This document shows, one piece after another, positions 50,340-59,234 of a stretch of 64,000 bases of DNA; position 1 is the first letter of the stretch; each line of letters opens with the position of its first letter. A program made the position numbers and the translations under genes. The stretch spans positions 1-64,000 of the forward strand of contig CAPGBJ010000041.1 of assembly GCA_948616425.1 (NCBI GenBank), read 5' to 3'. The stretch is from an uncultured Oscillospiraceae bacterium. Its GTDB lineage: Bacteria; Bacillota; Clostridia; Oscillospirales; Oscillospiraceae. The notes under the pieces were generated by a model. That model made no database searches, was not told the origin of the DNA, and saw only the letters and a program-made list of their open reading frames with translations.

Positions 50340-51464
50340 CAGGTTAAGGAAGAGGAGGCCCCGGACATCTCTTCGGCAGATATCTCCATCCCCGCTCCGC
50401 CAGCGCAGAACCCGGATATGGAGGTGCGGGAGGAGCGGGAGACACTGGAAGCGGTCGACCTGGACGGGGACGGCCTGGCGGACACCGTCACTGTGGCCGC
50501 CCGGTTCGACCCCTTGCTGTTTGAGGAGGGGGAGAAGGCCGGCGCGATCACCGTCACGGCAAACCTGGGCAGCGGTGAAACGCTGGAATGGGGGTGGACC
50601 GGGGAGGACTGGTATGGGATCTGGTCCCTGGAGGCCGCCCGCCTCACCAGTCCGGACCGGGACGCCCTGGTTCTGGAGCTGACCTTTCCCAACAGCAACT
50701 ACAGAGCTGCGGAGGTCCGCGTCTTGGAGCTGGACAGTGGCGAACTGACCGAGCGGTTCCGCACGGATTTCGAGAATATATTCTGTATCTTGGGCACCTA
50801 CTTGGCGAGCCGAGAGGGCTCCCCCCTCTCCGCGGTCCGGGTGCCTACCCTGGTGGACAAGTGGCACGCTCCGGAGTGGTACACTCTGAGTTGGAACGGC
50901 ACCGGCTGGGACATGATCGGGGACGGTTTCTTTACCGATACCGAGACGGTCGTCGTCGCCGAAGGCCGAGAACTGACGGTGATGCTGCAGGGCCGGAGGG
51001 GTGACAATGGGCATTTCGGTCACAGCCTGGTCTACGACTACATCCAGGTGTTTGACGGGGACGACCTTCTCCAGACGATCTTACCAGAGGACGTCCCGGG
51101 AGACGACCGCTTTCCAGAGCAGACCTTCCTGGCGGAGGGCTCTCCCAGCGTCCTGGTCCAGGACATCAACTTCGACGGGGCGGAGGACTTTGCCGTCTCC
51201 TGTGATATGACACGAGATCAAGGCTACCGCTGGTTCCGCTGGAACTCGGGACAGGGGCGGTTTGAATACAGCTTCTCCCTGGCCGGAATACCAGAGCTGG
51301 TGCCCCAGGGGCAGAAGATCATTGAGGGGTGCTGGACGGAGAACTGGGAGTCTACTGTTTATAACATCTACAGCTTCAACAACCGGGGCTGGCTCATCCT
51401 GGAGAGCACCTGGGATACTCTGTCCGAGGCCCAAAACGCATGTCAGGAGGACGGTTTGCCATGA
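50172..51464 (+). CDS. BlaR1-type sensor-half lipoprotein 4
   Basis: 430 residues from ATG 50172, after AGAGGTG, 14 bases from gene 3. Module 1-56 (GTRFSTPLSGSAKETQMRL, FCLLCGNLVSC). Exported part: LEAVDLDGDGLADTVTVAAR (Asp-rich calcium-type loop), VYDYIQVFDGDDLLQTILPE, LVQDINFDGAEDFAVSCDMT and GYRWFRWNSGQGRFEYS. The last segment matches the FG-GAP-like pattern of gene 3. Its final ATGA overlaps the next start codon, so genes 4 and 5 are translationally coupled. Confidence 0.72.
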   Translation: MEKLPGTRFSTPLSGSAKETQMRLEHIASGPRRRPPVIYIALVFAFCLLCGNLVSCQVKEEEAPDISSADISIPAPPAQNPDMEVREERETLEAVDLDGDGLADTVTVAARFDPLLFEEGEKAGAITVTANLGSGETLEWGWTGEDWYGIWSLEAARLTSPDRDALVLELTFPNSNYRAAEVRVLELDSGELTERFRTDFENIFCILGTYLASREGSPLSAVRVPTLVDKWHAPEWYTLSWNGTGWDMIGDGFFTDTETVVVAEGRELTVMLQGRRGDNGHFGHSLVYDYIQVFDGDDLLQTILPEDVPGDDRFPEQTFLAEGSPSVLVQDINFDGAEDFAVSCDMTRDQGYRWFRWNSGQGRFEYSFSLAGIPELVPQGQKIIEGCWTENWESTVYNIYSFNNRGWLILESTWDTLSEAQNACQEDGLP

Positions 51465-51631
51465 ACAAAAACATGCCCCGCACCCCGTTGTCCACCCCGC
51501 TGTCTGGATCGGCGCGAGAGGCGGAGATTCGCATTCGCAATATCTTTTCTGCACCCAAGCGACAGCCTCCAAGACTCTTTCTGGCATTGATGTGCCTGCT
51601 TGTCCTGTCCTGCGGGAATCTGGTGTCCTGC
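51461..51631 (+). repeat. Sensor-half module, copy 5
   Basis: Codons 1-57 of the fifth gene, cysteine at residue 57. Confidence 0.85.
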
Positions 51632-52606
51632 CAGGTGGCTGAGGTGGAACAGGATGCCCAACAGGGCGGCACTTCCTTTTCAAACCCTGTACCTGTGGGC
51701 CGGGGGGTTCCGGTGGACCTGGAGCACCCGCCCCAGAGTGAGCAGGAGGAGTGGCTGCTCCAGGCACTGTTCCAGGCAGCTGACCAGGCGGAGCCCTTCC
51801 AGAGCCCTACCGCTCAGCTGATAAACTTCATCCGCCAGGGGGACCATATTATGGGGGCGGCTTTTGTAAAGGATCACCTAGAGAACACACTCATTCTGGG
51901 GGTGATGAATCAGGAGACGAAGGAGATGATTGGGCCGCTCTTCCGGTACGCTGTAAAGGGAGGTGTGCCCAACACAGTCACTTTCCAAGACGACGAGGGC
52001 AGGGACTGTCTGCTGTATACCTTCAACGGCCAGATGATGGGCCAGTACCGGGGCCAGGCAGGTGCAGTCCGCCTCGACGGGACAGACATCACCTGGGAGT
52101 GGCCGGTGGAGGGGGATATTCGGGACCCGGGCAGCACCCTTCAAAAGGAGTATGAGGACTACTGCCTGGGGCACCTGGCCCTCATGGCCCCCGGCGGGGT
52201 GGATATCTACGAGGCCAATCCGGAATTTGAATGGGGTCAGGAGGAGCCCCAGTCCATGTGGCAGCTGAGCGCCGGCGAGCTCTTTTATGCGGACTCCAGC
52301 AGCGCAGCCGCGCTGCCCATGCCCATCTACTTCCAGACGCTGAGGTGGCTGGCGGAGGCCACTGGCGACCCCGGGGGCTGGCGGATCACCGCTCTGACTG
52401 CCGACGAGGAGCGGTCCGACCCGGAGAGGCTGCTGGACTGCTATACCCTCCAGGCCAGAGAGGAGTTGGGGGACGAAACACTGACTGCCGACCTGTTTTT
52501 CTCCTATGACGCGCAGCCCGGCCGGTGGCGGAGCTACGACCATCTGGATCACGCTGAGGTGTATGAAGTCTATGATGGTACGCCCGGTGTGAAGACGGCG
52601 TTCTGA
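51461..52606 (+). CDS. BlaR1-type sensor-half lipoprotein 5
   Basis: 381 residues from ATG 51461, with AGGAGG 10 bases ahead and a 4-base overlap with gene 4. Module 1-57 (PRTPLSTPLSGSAREAEIRI, LSCGNLVSC). The exported part (ILGVMNQETKEMIGPLFRYA, TFQDDEGRDCLLYTFNGQMM, GQEEPQSMWQLSAGELFYAD) has no motif that I recognise and no Asp-rich loop like those in genes 1, 3 and 4. Last gene of the operon; no terminator is visible before the hbd promoter 28 bases on. Confidence 0.7.
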   Translation: MNKNMPRTPLSTPLSGSAREAEIRIRNIFSAPKRQPPRLFLALMCLLVLSCGNLVSCQVAEVEQDAQQGGTSFSNPVPVGRGVPVDLEHPPQSEQEEWLLQALFQAADQAEPFQSPTAQLINFIRQGDHIMGAAFVKDHLENTLILGVMNQETKEMIGPLFRYAVKGGVPNTVTFQDDEGRDCLLYTFNGQMMGQYRGQAGAVRLDGTDITWEWPVEGDIRDPGSTLQKEYEDYCLGHLALMAPGGVDIYEANPEFEWGQEEPQSMWQLSAGELFYADSSSAAALPMPIYFQTLRWLAEATGDPGGWRITALTADEERSDPERLLDCYTLQAREELGDETLTADLFFSYDAQPGRWRSYDHLDHAEVYEVYDGTPGVKTAF

Positions 52607-52633
52607 ACTGCTTCAAAAATTTCCTGCCCCCTC

Positions 52634-52662
52634 TTGCTTTCCCATGAAAAAGCGGTTATACT
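52634..52662 (+). promoter_or_regulatory. Promoter of hbd
   Basis: TTGCTT (52634-52639), 17 bases, TATACT (52657-52662). Confidence 0.65.
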
Positions 52663-52750
52663 GATAGGCAAGAGAGCGGGGCCGGATCCTCCGGCCATTT
52701 CCCGCCAGAACATCCGGCATTATCTTACATTTTTTAGGAGGAACACAGTT

Positions 52751-53587
52751 ATGAAAGTAGCGATTTTCGGCGCCGGCACCATGGGCAGCGGCATTGCCCA
52801 GGTCTTTGCGGCCAAGGGCCACACCGCCCTGATGTACGCCAGCAGCGTGGCGTCTGCACAGCGGCACAAGGACAACCTGGACAAGTCTCTTCAGAAGCGG
52901 GTGGACAAGGGCAAGATGGACCAGGCTGCCAAGGACGCCCTGATGGCCAATGTGCTGGTGGAAGAGAAGTCCGCCGCGGCCGACGCCGACCTGATCATTG
53001 AGTGCGTCAAAGAGGACATGGTCACGAAAAAAGAGCTGCTGAACGAACTGGATGCCATGTGCAAGGAGGGCGCTATTTTCGCCTCTAACACCTCCTCTCT
53101 GTCCATCACTGAGATGGCCCTGGGCCTGAAGCACCCTGTCATTGGGATGCATTTCTTCAACCCTGTGCCCAACATGAAGTTGGTAGAGATCATCCGTGGC
53201 GCCAACACCACCCAGGAGACCTTCGACGTGATCTGGAACCTGTCTAAGGAGATCGGCAAGGAGCCTGTGGAAGTGGCTGAGGCCCCCGGCTTCGTGGTCA
53301 ACAAGATTCTCATCCCCATGATTAATGAGGCGGCCGACCTGCTGTACACCGGTGTAGCCAGCGCCGAGGGCATCGACACCGCCATGAAGCTGGGCGCGAA
53401 CCACCCCATGGGCCCCCTGGCCCTGGGCGATCTGGTGGGTCTGGACGTGTGCCTGGCCATCATGGATACCCTGTATAACGAGACCGGAGACCCCAAGTAC
53501 CGCGCCTCCCTGCTGCTGCGGAAGATGGTCCGGGGCGGTATGCTGGGCCGCAAGACCGGCAAGGGCTTCTTCGACTACAGCAAATAA
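52751..53587 (+). CDS. hbd: 3-hydroxybutyryl-CoA dehydrogenase
   Basis: 278 residues from ATG 52751, with AGGAGG about 9 bases ahead. NAD-binding MKVAIFGAGTMGSGIAQVFA; catalytic region SNTSSLSITEMALGLKHPVI with GMHFFNPVPNMKLVEII (His); C-terminal dimer domain APGFVVNKILIPMINEAADL, HPMGPLALGDLVGLDVCLAI. It reduces acetoacetyl-CoA to 3-hydroxybutyryl-CoA in butyrate formation. Here it stands alone, with its own promoter and terminator, ahead of bcd-etfBA; thiolase and crotonase are not in the window. The G/C-rich third codon positions point to high expression. Confidence 0.95.
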   Translation: MKVAIFGAGTMGSGIAQVFAAKGHTALMYASSVASAQRHKDNLDKSLQKRVDKGKMDQAAKDALMANVLVEEKSAAADADLIIECVKEDMVTKKELLNELDAMCKEGAIFASNTSSLSITEMALGLKHPVIGMHFFNPVPNMKLVEIIRGANTTQETFDVIWNLSKEIGKEPVEVAEAPGFVVNKILIPMINEAADLLYTGVASAEGIDTAMKLGANHPMGPLALGDLVGLDVCLAIMDTLYNETGDPKYRASLLLRKMVRGGMLGRKTGKGFFDYSK

Positions 53588-53600
53588 TTTTTCTGCCAAT

Positions 53601-53637
53601 AAAACGCCGTCGGAACCATCCGGCGGCGTTTTTTGGC
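53601..53637 (+). terminator. Terminator of hbd
   Basis: AAAACGCCG-tCGG / CCGg-CGGCGTTTT stem followed by TTTTTT; on the minus strand it is also flanked by a short T-run. Confidence 0.85.
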
Positions 53638-53947
53638 GCCGGTCAGCTGGGAGGACTTTTCGTTAGGGGCGCATATTGCACGCCACAAAATAGGACTGGC
53701 TGTGTTCCCCTTCAGCGAAGGGAATATGGCAACCTGAAAAACAGGTATACAGAGTAAAAAACGCTGCGTCCGGCAGAGGAAAAATGGATGATGATTCGCA
53801 CGGGTTATTCCATACAAATTGTCATTGGATCAAGGCAAGAAGTGAAAAAAGTCAAGAAAATCCTATTAAAAATCAACATTTGCATATTTCGTCTTTTTAG
53901 ACAAAAGAGGAAAGGAAAAACTATCTATTTTACCAAGAATGTCCCCC
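53638..53947. other. Gene-free interval between hbd and the bcd promoter
   Basis: AT-rich towards its end (up to about 53940), with a small hairpin CCCTTC-AGC-GAAGGG near 53721-53735. No open frame here has a ribosome site or family similarity. Confidence 0.5.
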
Positions 53948-53976
53948 TTGCGCCTGGGAGGGAAAACAGCTATAAT
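53948..53976 (+). promoter_or_regulatory. Promoter of bcd-etfB-etfA
   Basis: TTGCGC (53948-53953), 17 bases, TATAAT (53971-53976). It gives an untranslated leader of about 180 bases; a second, weaker set begins with TTGCGC at 54040-54045. Confidence 0.7.
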
Positions 53977-54061
53977 TTGAACAGTAAATTTACCCCTGCC
54001 CTGTGGAATGGGCGCCGCAACAGCGGGAACGGTCCTGCGTTGCGCTTTTTTCGGATTTTCA

Positions 54062-54079
54062 TTGTTAAAAATCTAACAA
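54062..54079 (+). promoter_or_regulatory. Rex-type operator in the bcd leader
   Basis: TTGTTAAAAATCTAACAA is a palindrome TTGTTA-N6-TAACAA, matching the Clostridia Rex consensus (TTGTTAA-N4-TTAACAA) with small deviations. Rex senses NADH/NAD+ and represses butyrate genes when NADH is low. Confidence 0.65.
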
Positions 54080-54160
54080 AGGTTCTCGGGCATTGCCCTG
54101 GGAACGCGTCTGCCACACCCCTGCGCGCACCAACGTAATTAAAACTAGGAGGACTGCAAA

Positions 54161-55303
<1,143 letters not shown>

Positions 55304-55321
55304 GATAGGAGGCAGATTGAA

Positions 55322-56122
55322 ATGAAAATTATTGTTTGTGTCAAGCAGGTCCCCGATACCTCCGGTAAGGTGGCCGTCAATCCAGACGGCACCCTGAACC
55401 GCGCCTCCATGGCCGCCATCACCAATCCCGACGACCTGAACGCCGTTGAGGCCGCCCTGGTCCTGAAGGAGCAGACCGGCGCCGAAGTGATCGTCGTCTC
55501 TATGGGCCCCCCGCCCGCCGAGGGGATGCTCCGCGAGGTCATGGCCCGGGGCGTGGACCGCGCCATCCTGGTGTCCGCCCGGGAGTTCGGCGGCTCCGAT
55601 ACTTACGCCACCTCTCAGATCCTGGCCGCCGCCATCGACAAGATCGGCGTGGAGAAGGACGACATCGTGATGTGCGGCCGTCAGGCCATCGACGGCGATA
55701 CCGCCCAGGTGGGCCCCCAGATCGCCGAGAAGCTGGGCCTGCCCCAGGTGTCCTACGCCGCCGAGATCACCAAGGAGGGCGACACCATCACCGTCAAGCG
55801 GATGCTGGAGGACGGCTATATGACCATCAAGGTCAAGACCCCCTGCCTCATCACCTGCATCAAGGAGCTGAACACCCCCCGCTACATGAGCGTGGGCGGC
55901 ATCTACGAGTGCTACTCCAAGCCCTATGAGATCTTCGACTACAACACCCTGAAGGATCATCCCTTCATCGACAAGGATACCATCGGCCTGAGCGGCTCTC
56001 CCACCAACATCCTGACCTCCTTTACGCCTCCCCAGAAGGGCGCCGGTATGATGCTGGAGGGGGCCGACAAGGCCACCTGTGACAAGCTGGCCGGCATCCT
56101 GGCCGCCAAGCATATGATCTGA
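55322..56122 (+). CDS. etfB: Electron transfer flavoprotein subunit beta
   Basis: 266 residues from ATG 55322 after AGGAGG. Family pattern MKIIVCVKQVPDTSGKVAVN, NPDDLNAVEAALVLKEQTGA, CGRQAIDGDTAQVGPQIAEK and LPQVSYAAEITKEGDTITVK. EtfB carries the bifurcating FAD in Clostridia-type EtfAB complexes with Bcd. It sits between bcd and etfA, 18 bases from each. Confidence 0.95.
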   Translation: MKIIVCVKQVPDTSGKVAVNPDGTLNRASMAAITNPDDLNAVEAALVLKEQTGAEVIVVSMGPPPAEGMLREVMARGVDRAILVSAREFGGSDTYATSQILAAAIDKIGVEKDDIVMCGRQAIDGDTAQVGPQIAEKLGLPQVSYAAEITKEGDTITVKRMLEDGYMTIKVKTPCLITCIKELNTPRYMSVGGIYECYSKPYEIFDYNTLKDHPFIDKDTIGLSGSPTNILTSFTPPQKGAGMMLEGADKATCDKLAGILAAKHMI

Positions 56123-56140
56123 GAAGGGAGATAGAAGAAT

Positions 56141-57280
56141 ATGTCTACTTTTAATAGTTCCGACGTCGCTGCCTTCAAGGGCGGAGTCTGGGTATTCTGT
56201 GAGCAGCGCCAGGGCAGCATGATGCCCACATCCTTCGAGCTGATCTCCGAGGGCCGCAAGCTGGCCGACGAGCTGGGCACCAAGCTGTACGGCATTCTGC
56301 TGGGCGAGGGCATCGAGGGCATCGCCAAGGAGCTGGGCGGCTACGGCGCCGACGGCGTGTACGTCTGTGACCACCCCATGCTGAAGGACTACACCACCGA
56401 CGGCTACACCAAGGTCATCTGCGACGTGATCGAGGAGTATAAGCCCGAGATCATGCTCATCGGCGCCACCAACATCGGCCGGGATCTGGGTCCCCGCTGC
56501 GCCGCCCGGCTGCACACCGGCCTGTGCGCCGACTGCACCCACCTGGACGTGGACATGGGCATCTACAAAGACTTCCTGAAGGAGAACTCCACCCTGGCCC
56601 CCGAGCGCATCGACGCCACCAGCCACGCCATGGTGCTGGGCCAGAAGCACGATGTGTCCCGCGACCTGAAGATGACCCGTCCCGCCTTCGGCGGCCACCT
56701 GATGGCCTCCATCATCTGCCCCCGGTTCCGTCCCGCCATGGCCACCGTCCGCCCCGGCGTGATGAAGAAGGCCGCCTTCGATCAGGCCAAGGCCGACGCC
56801 TGCGAGATCATCAAGCCTGAGTTCTCCCTCACCGCTGATGATATGAAGACCGAGGTGGTCGAGGTGGTCAAGGCCGCCAAGAAGCTGGTGGACCTGATCG
56901 GCGCCGACGTGGTCGTCTCCGTGGGCCGCGGCATCTCCAAGGACGTGGAGGGCGGCATTAAGCTGGCCGAGGAGCTGGCTGAGGTTCTCGGCGGCGTCGT
57001 GGGCGGCTCCCGCGCCACCATTGACTCCGGCTGGCTGTCCGCCGACCACCAGGTGGGCCAGACCGGCAAGACCGTCCACCCCAAGATCTATGTCGCTCTG
57101 GGCATCTCCGGCGCCATCCAGCACAAGGCCGGTATGCAGGACTCCGAGTGCATCATCGCGGTCAACAAGAACGACACCGCCCCCATCTTCGAGATCGCTG
57201 ACTACGGCATCTGCGGCGACCTGTTCAAGGTCACCCCGCTGCTCATCGAGGCTATCAAGGCCGCCAAGGCTGCGAAGTAA
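56141..57280 (+). CDS. etfA: Electron transfer flavoprotein subunit alpha
   Basis: 379 residues from ATG 56141. N-terminal domain FKGGVWVFCEQRQGSMMPTS, FELISEGRKLADELGTKLYG, IMLIGATNIGRDLGPRCAAR; C-terminal FAD domain SVGRGISKDVEGGIKLAEEL, GSRATIDSGWLSADHQVGQT, LGISGAIQHKAGMQDSECII and NKNDTAPIFEIADYGICGDL. With EtfB and Bcd it forms the bifurcating complex. Last gene of the operon, then a strong terminator. Confidence 0.95.
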   Translation: MSTFNSSDVAAFKGGVWVFCEQRQGSMMPTSFELISEGRKLADELGTKLYGILLGEGIEGIAKELGGYGADGVYVCDHPMLKDYTTDGYTKVICDVIEEYKPEIMLIGATNIGRDLGPRCAARLHTGLCADCTHLDVDMGIYKDFLKENSTLAPERIDATSHAMVLGQKHDVSRDLKMTRPAFGGHLMASIICPRFRPAMATVRPGVMKKAAFDQAKADACEIIKPEFSLTADDMKTEVVEVVKAAKKLVDLIGADVVVSVGRGISKDVEGGIKLAEELAEVLGGVVGGSRATIDSGWLSADHQVGQTGKTVHPKIYVALGISGAIQHKAGMQDSECIIAVNKNDTAPIFEIADYGICGDLFKVTPLLIEAIKAAKAAK

Positions 57281-57300
57281 GGGATTTCTCCCACAACGCA

Positions 57301-57337
57301 AGAGCGCCTGTCCGAAAAGGACAGGCGCTCTTTTTTG
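57301..57337 (+). terminator. Terminator of bcd-etfB-etfA
   Basis: AGAGCGCCTGTCC and GGACAGGCGCTCT around GAAAA, then TTTTTTG. Confidence 0.95.
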
Positions 57338-57352
57338 TAGTGAAACAACCAC

Positions 57353-57381
57353 AGGCCGGGGCCAAAAACCCCGGCCTTTTT
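57353..57381 (+). terminator. Second terminator-like hairpin
   Basis: AGGCCGGGG and CCCCGGCCT around CCAAAAA, then TTTT. It backs up the first terminator and insulates spoVFA. Confidence 0.8.
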
Positions 57382-57383
57382 GC

Positions 57384-57410
57384 ACCTCTGCCCGCCCGCG
57401 CCCATACAAT
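57384..57410 (+). promoter_or_regulatory. Mother-cell sigma (sigma-E/K type) promoter of spoVFA
   Basis: CATACAAT (57403-57410) is the sigma-E -10 consensus and also fits CATA-N3-T of sigma-K; an AC at 57384-57385, 17 bases ahead, would suit sigma-K. No sigma-E-like -35 is present. Confidence 0.5.
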
Positions 57411-57459
57411 GGAGTAGAAACCTACCGCCGCTCCACCGGCGGTCCTGGAGGTATTGCCT

Positions 57460-58335
57460 ATGAAAGACGAACTAAATATCTGGGTGGTGGGCGGCGACCT
57501 GCGGCAAGCCAAGCTGGCCCAGTTGCTGGCTGAGGACGGCCACACCGTCCATACTTACGCCCTGGGTCAACCCCAGGAGGCCGTCTCCGGCCTTACTGCG
57601 GAGGCCACTTTGTGTCGAGCGGACCGGGCGGACTGTGTTATTTTACCCCTCACCGTCTCGGCTGGAAAGGGACTGCTTAACGCTCCGCTGTCCCTGGCAG
57701 AACACCCCTTACCCCCTATTCTCGACCGGATCTCGCCTCGGCAGTTTCTCTGCGGCGGGCGGGTGGACCGGGACACAGAGGAACTGGCCCGGGAGAGGGG
57801 ACTCACCATCCGGGACTACTTTGCCCGGGAGGAACTGGCTGTTGCCAACGCCGTGCCTACGGCGGAGGGGGCAGTACAGCTGGCCATGGAACATCTGCCC
57901 ATCACAATCCACGGCTCGAAGGTACTGGTCATCGGCTTTGGACGGGTGGGGCGGCTCACCGCCCAGCGGTTTCAGGCCCTTGGGGCCCGGGTGAGCGTAG
58001 CCGCCCGGAAATACGACCAGCTGGCCTGGGCCCAGGCTATGGGCTTTGGCGGAGAGCACTTGAGCCATCTCAGGGGCTGGCTGTGCGGCTATGATTTGAT
58101 TGTCAACACCGTTCCTGCCCAGGTGCTGGGGCGGGAGGAATTGGAGGATGTCAACCCCAACTGTCTCATCCTGGACCTGGCCTCTAAGCCGGGCGGGGTG
58201 GATTTGGGTGCGGCCGGCGCGCTGGGCCTCACTGTGGTCTGGGCTCTGGCCCTCCCGGGTAAGGTGGCGCCGGTCACGGCGGGCGCCGCCATTCGGGATA
58301 CCATCTATAATATGCTGCGGGAAATTGGATTCTGA
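57460..58335 (+). CDS. spoVFA: Dipicolinate synthase subunit A
   Basis: 291 residues from ATG 57460, 7 bases after GGAGGT. N-terminal NWVVGGDLR-like start (IWVVGGDLRQAKLAQLLAED), DRADCVILPLTVSAGKG, then a Rossmann domain HLPITIHGSKVLVIGFGRVG and LDLASKPGGVDLGAAGALGL. DpaA/SpoVFA oxidises the dihydrodipicolinate-pathway intermediate to dipicolinic acid, the spore-core chelate, in the mother cell. Followed by spoVFB. The Bacillus order is the same. Confidence 0.93.
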   Translation: MKDELNIWVVGGDLRQAKLAQLLAEDGHTVHTYALGQPQEAVSGLTAEATLCRADRADCVILPLTVSAGKGLLNAPLSLAEHPLPPILDRISPRQFLCGGRVDRDTEELARERGLTIRDYFAREELAVANAVPTAEGAVQLAMEHLPITIHGSKVLVIGFGRVGRLTAQRFQALGARVSVAARKYDQLAWAQAMGFGGEHLSHLRGWLCGYDLIVNTVPAQVLGREELEDVNPNCLILDLASKPGGVDLGAAGALGLTVVWALALPGKVAPVTAGAAIRDTIYNMLREIGF

Positions 58336-58438
58336 TTTCCTATGGAAGGGCATACCCGATATGCCCGCTCAAACTGAAAATCGACTGGGGGTGCGGAAAA
58401 TGCACCTCTACAGGTTCCCAATAGAAAGGAAGATTTCT

Positions 58439-59017
58439 TTGCAAGACAAAACTGTTGGATTCGCCATATGTGGGTCCTTCTGTACACACGCCAAGGCCAT
58501 AGAGGCGCTGGAGCAGGTGAAGGCCCGTTTTGAGCGGGTGGTGCCCATTGTCTCTGAGGTGGTTGCAGACACCGACACCCGCTTTGGCAAGGCCCACGAC
58601 CTGATGCGGGAGATGGAACGCATCTGTGATCATCGGGTAATCGCGACCGTCAAGGGGGCGGAGCCCATTGGCCCTCAGAAGCTGCTGGACCTGCTCATCA
58701 TTGCCCCCTGTACCGGCAACACGCTGGGCAAGCTGGCGGCTGGGGTTACGGACACCAGTGTTACCATGGCGGCAAAGGCCCATCTGCGCAACTGCCGGCC
58801 TCTGGTGATTGCCCCTTCCACCAACGATGGGCTGGCCGCCTCTGCCGCCAGTATCGGCGCCCTGCTGCCCCGGAAATACATCTACTTTGTCCCCTTTGGA
58901 CAGGACGACTTTGAGAAGAAGCCGACCTCCCTGGTGGCTGACTTCGCCCAGGTGGCCCAGGCCGCCCAGGCCGCCCTGGAGGGGCGGCAGCTCCAGCCCA
59001 TTTTGTTGAGGAGTTAA
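58439..59017 (+). CDS. spoVFB: Dipicolinate synthase subunit B (flavoprotein)
   Basis: 192 residues if TTG 58439 is used, 8 bases after GAAAGGA; ATG 58400 would add 13 residues without family likeness. The Bacillus protein has 200. Flavoprotein pattern: VGFAICGSFCTHAKAIEALE, PIVSEVVADTDTRFGKAHDL, LLIIAPCTGNTLGKLAAGVT and PLVIAPSTNDGLAASAASIG. It supplies the FMN-containing part of dipicolinate synthase. The gap of about 100 bases after spoVFA holds no other gene. Terminator follows. Confidence 0.92.
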   Translation: MQDKTVGFAICGSFCTHAKAIEALEQVKARFERVVPIVSEVVADTDTRFGKAHDLMREMERICDHRVIATVKGAEPIGPQKLLDLLIIAPCTGNTLGKLAAGVTDTSVTMAAKAHLRNCRPLVIAPSTNDGLAASAASIGALLPRKYIYFVPFGQDDFEKKPTSLVADFAQVAQAAQAALEGRQLQPILLRS

Positions 59018-59022
59018 AATAA

Positions 59023-59056
59023 GGTGGCCAGCTGACAAAGCTGGCCGCCCTTTTCT
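59023..59056 (+). terminator. Terminator of spoVFAB
   Basis: GGTGGCCAGCT pairs with AGCTGGCCGCC (one G.T-type mismatch), followed by CTTTTCT. Confidence 0.85.
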
Positions 59057-59175
59057 GGGCAGACTGGGCACAGAAGAACCGGCCGCTGGAATGGATCTGC
59101 TTGCCCGGAGAAGTGCCCGGAATATTTTGCGGGAGAACCGGCCCGCGCCACGATCTGAACCCGGGAATTTAAGAT

Positions 59176-59214
59176 AGAACCCCACGGAATACAGGCGGTG
59201 TTCCGTGGGGTTCT
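59176..59214 (-). terminator. Terminator-like hairpin of the transketolase genes
   Basis: AGAACCCCACGGAA (59176-59189) and its exact complement (59201-59214). On the minus strand it lies just after the stop codon and is followed by ATCTTAAATT, a weak U-tract. Confidence 0.6.
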
Positions 59215-59234
59215 ATGAGAAGCGCGGAGATGTT

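Noticed and set aside
53788..54138. Possible 116-residue protein ahead of bcd
   Set aside because: It runs through the bcd promoter and the Rex-type site, has no ribosome site and no recognisable sequence.
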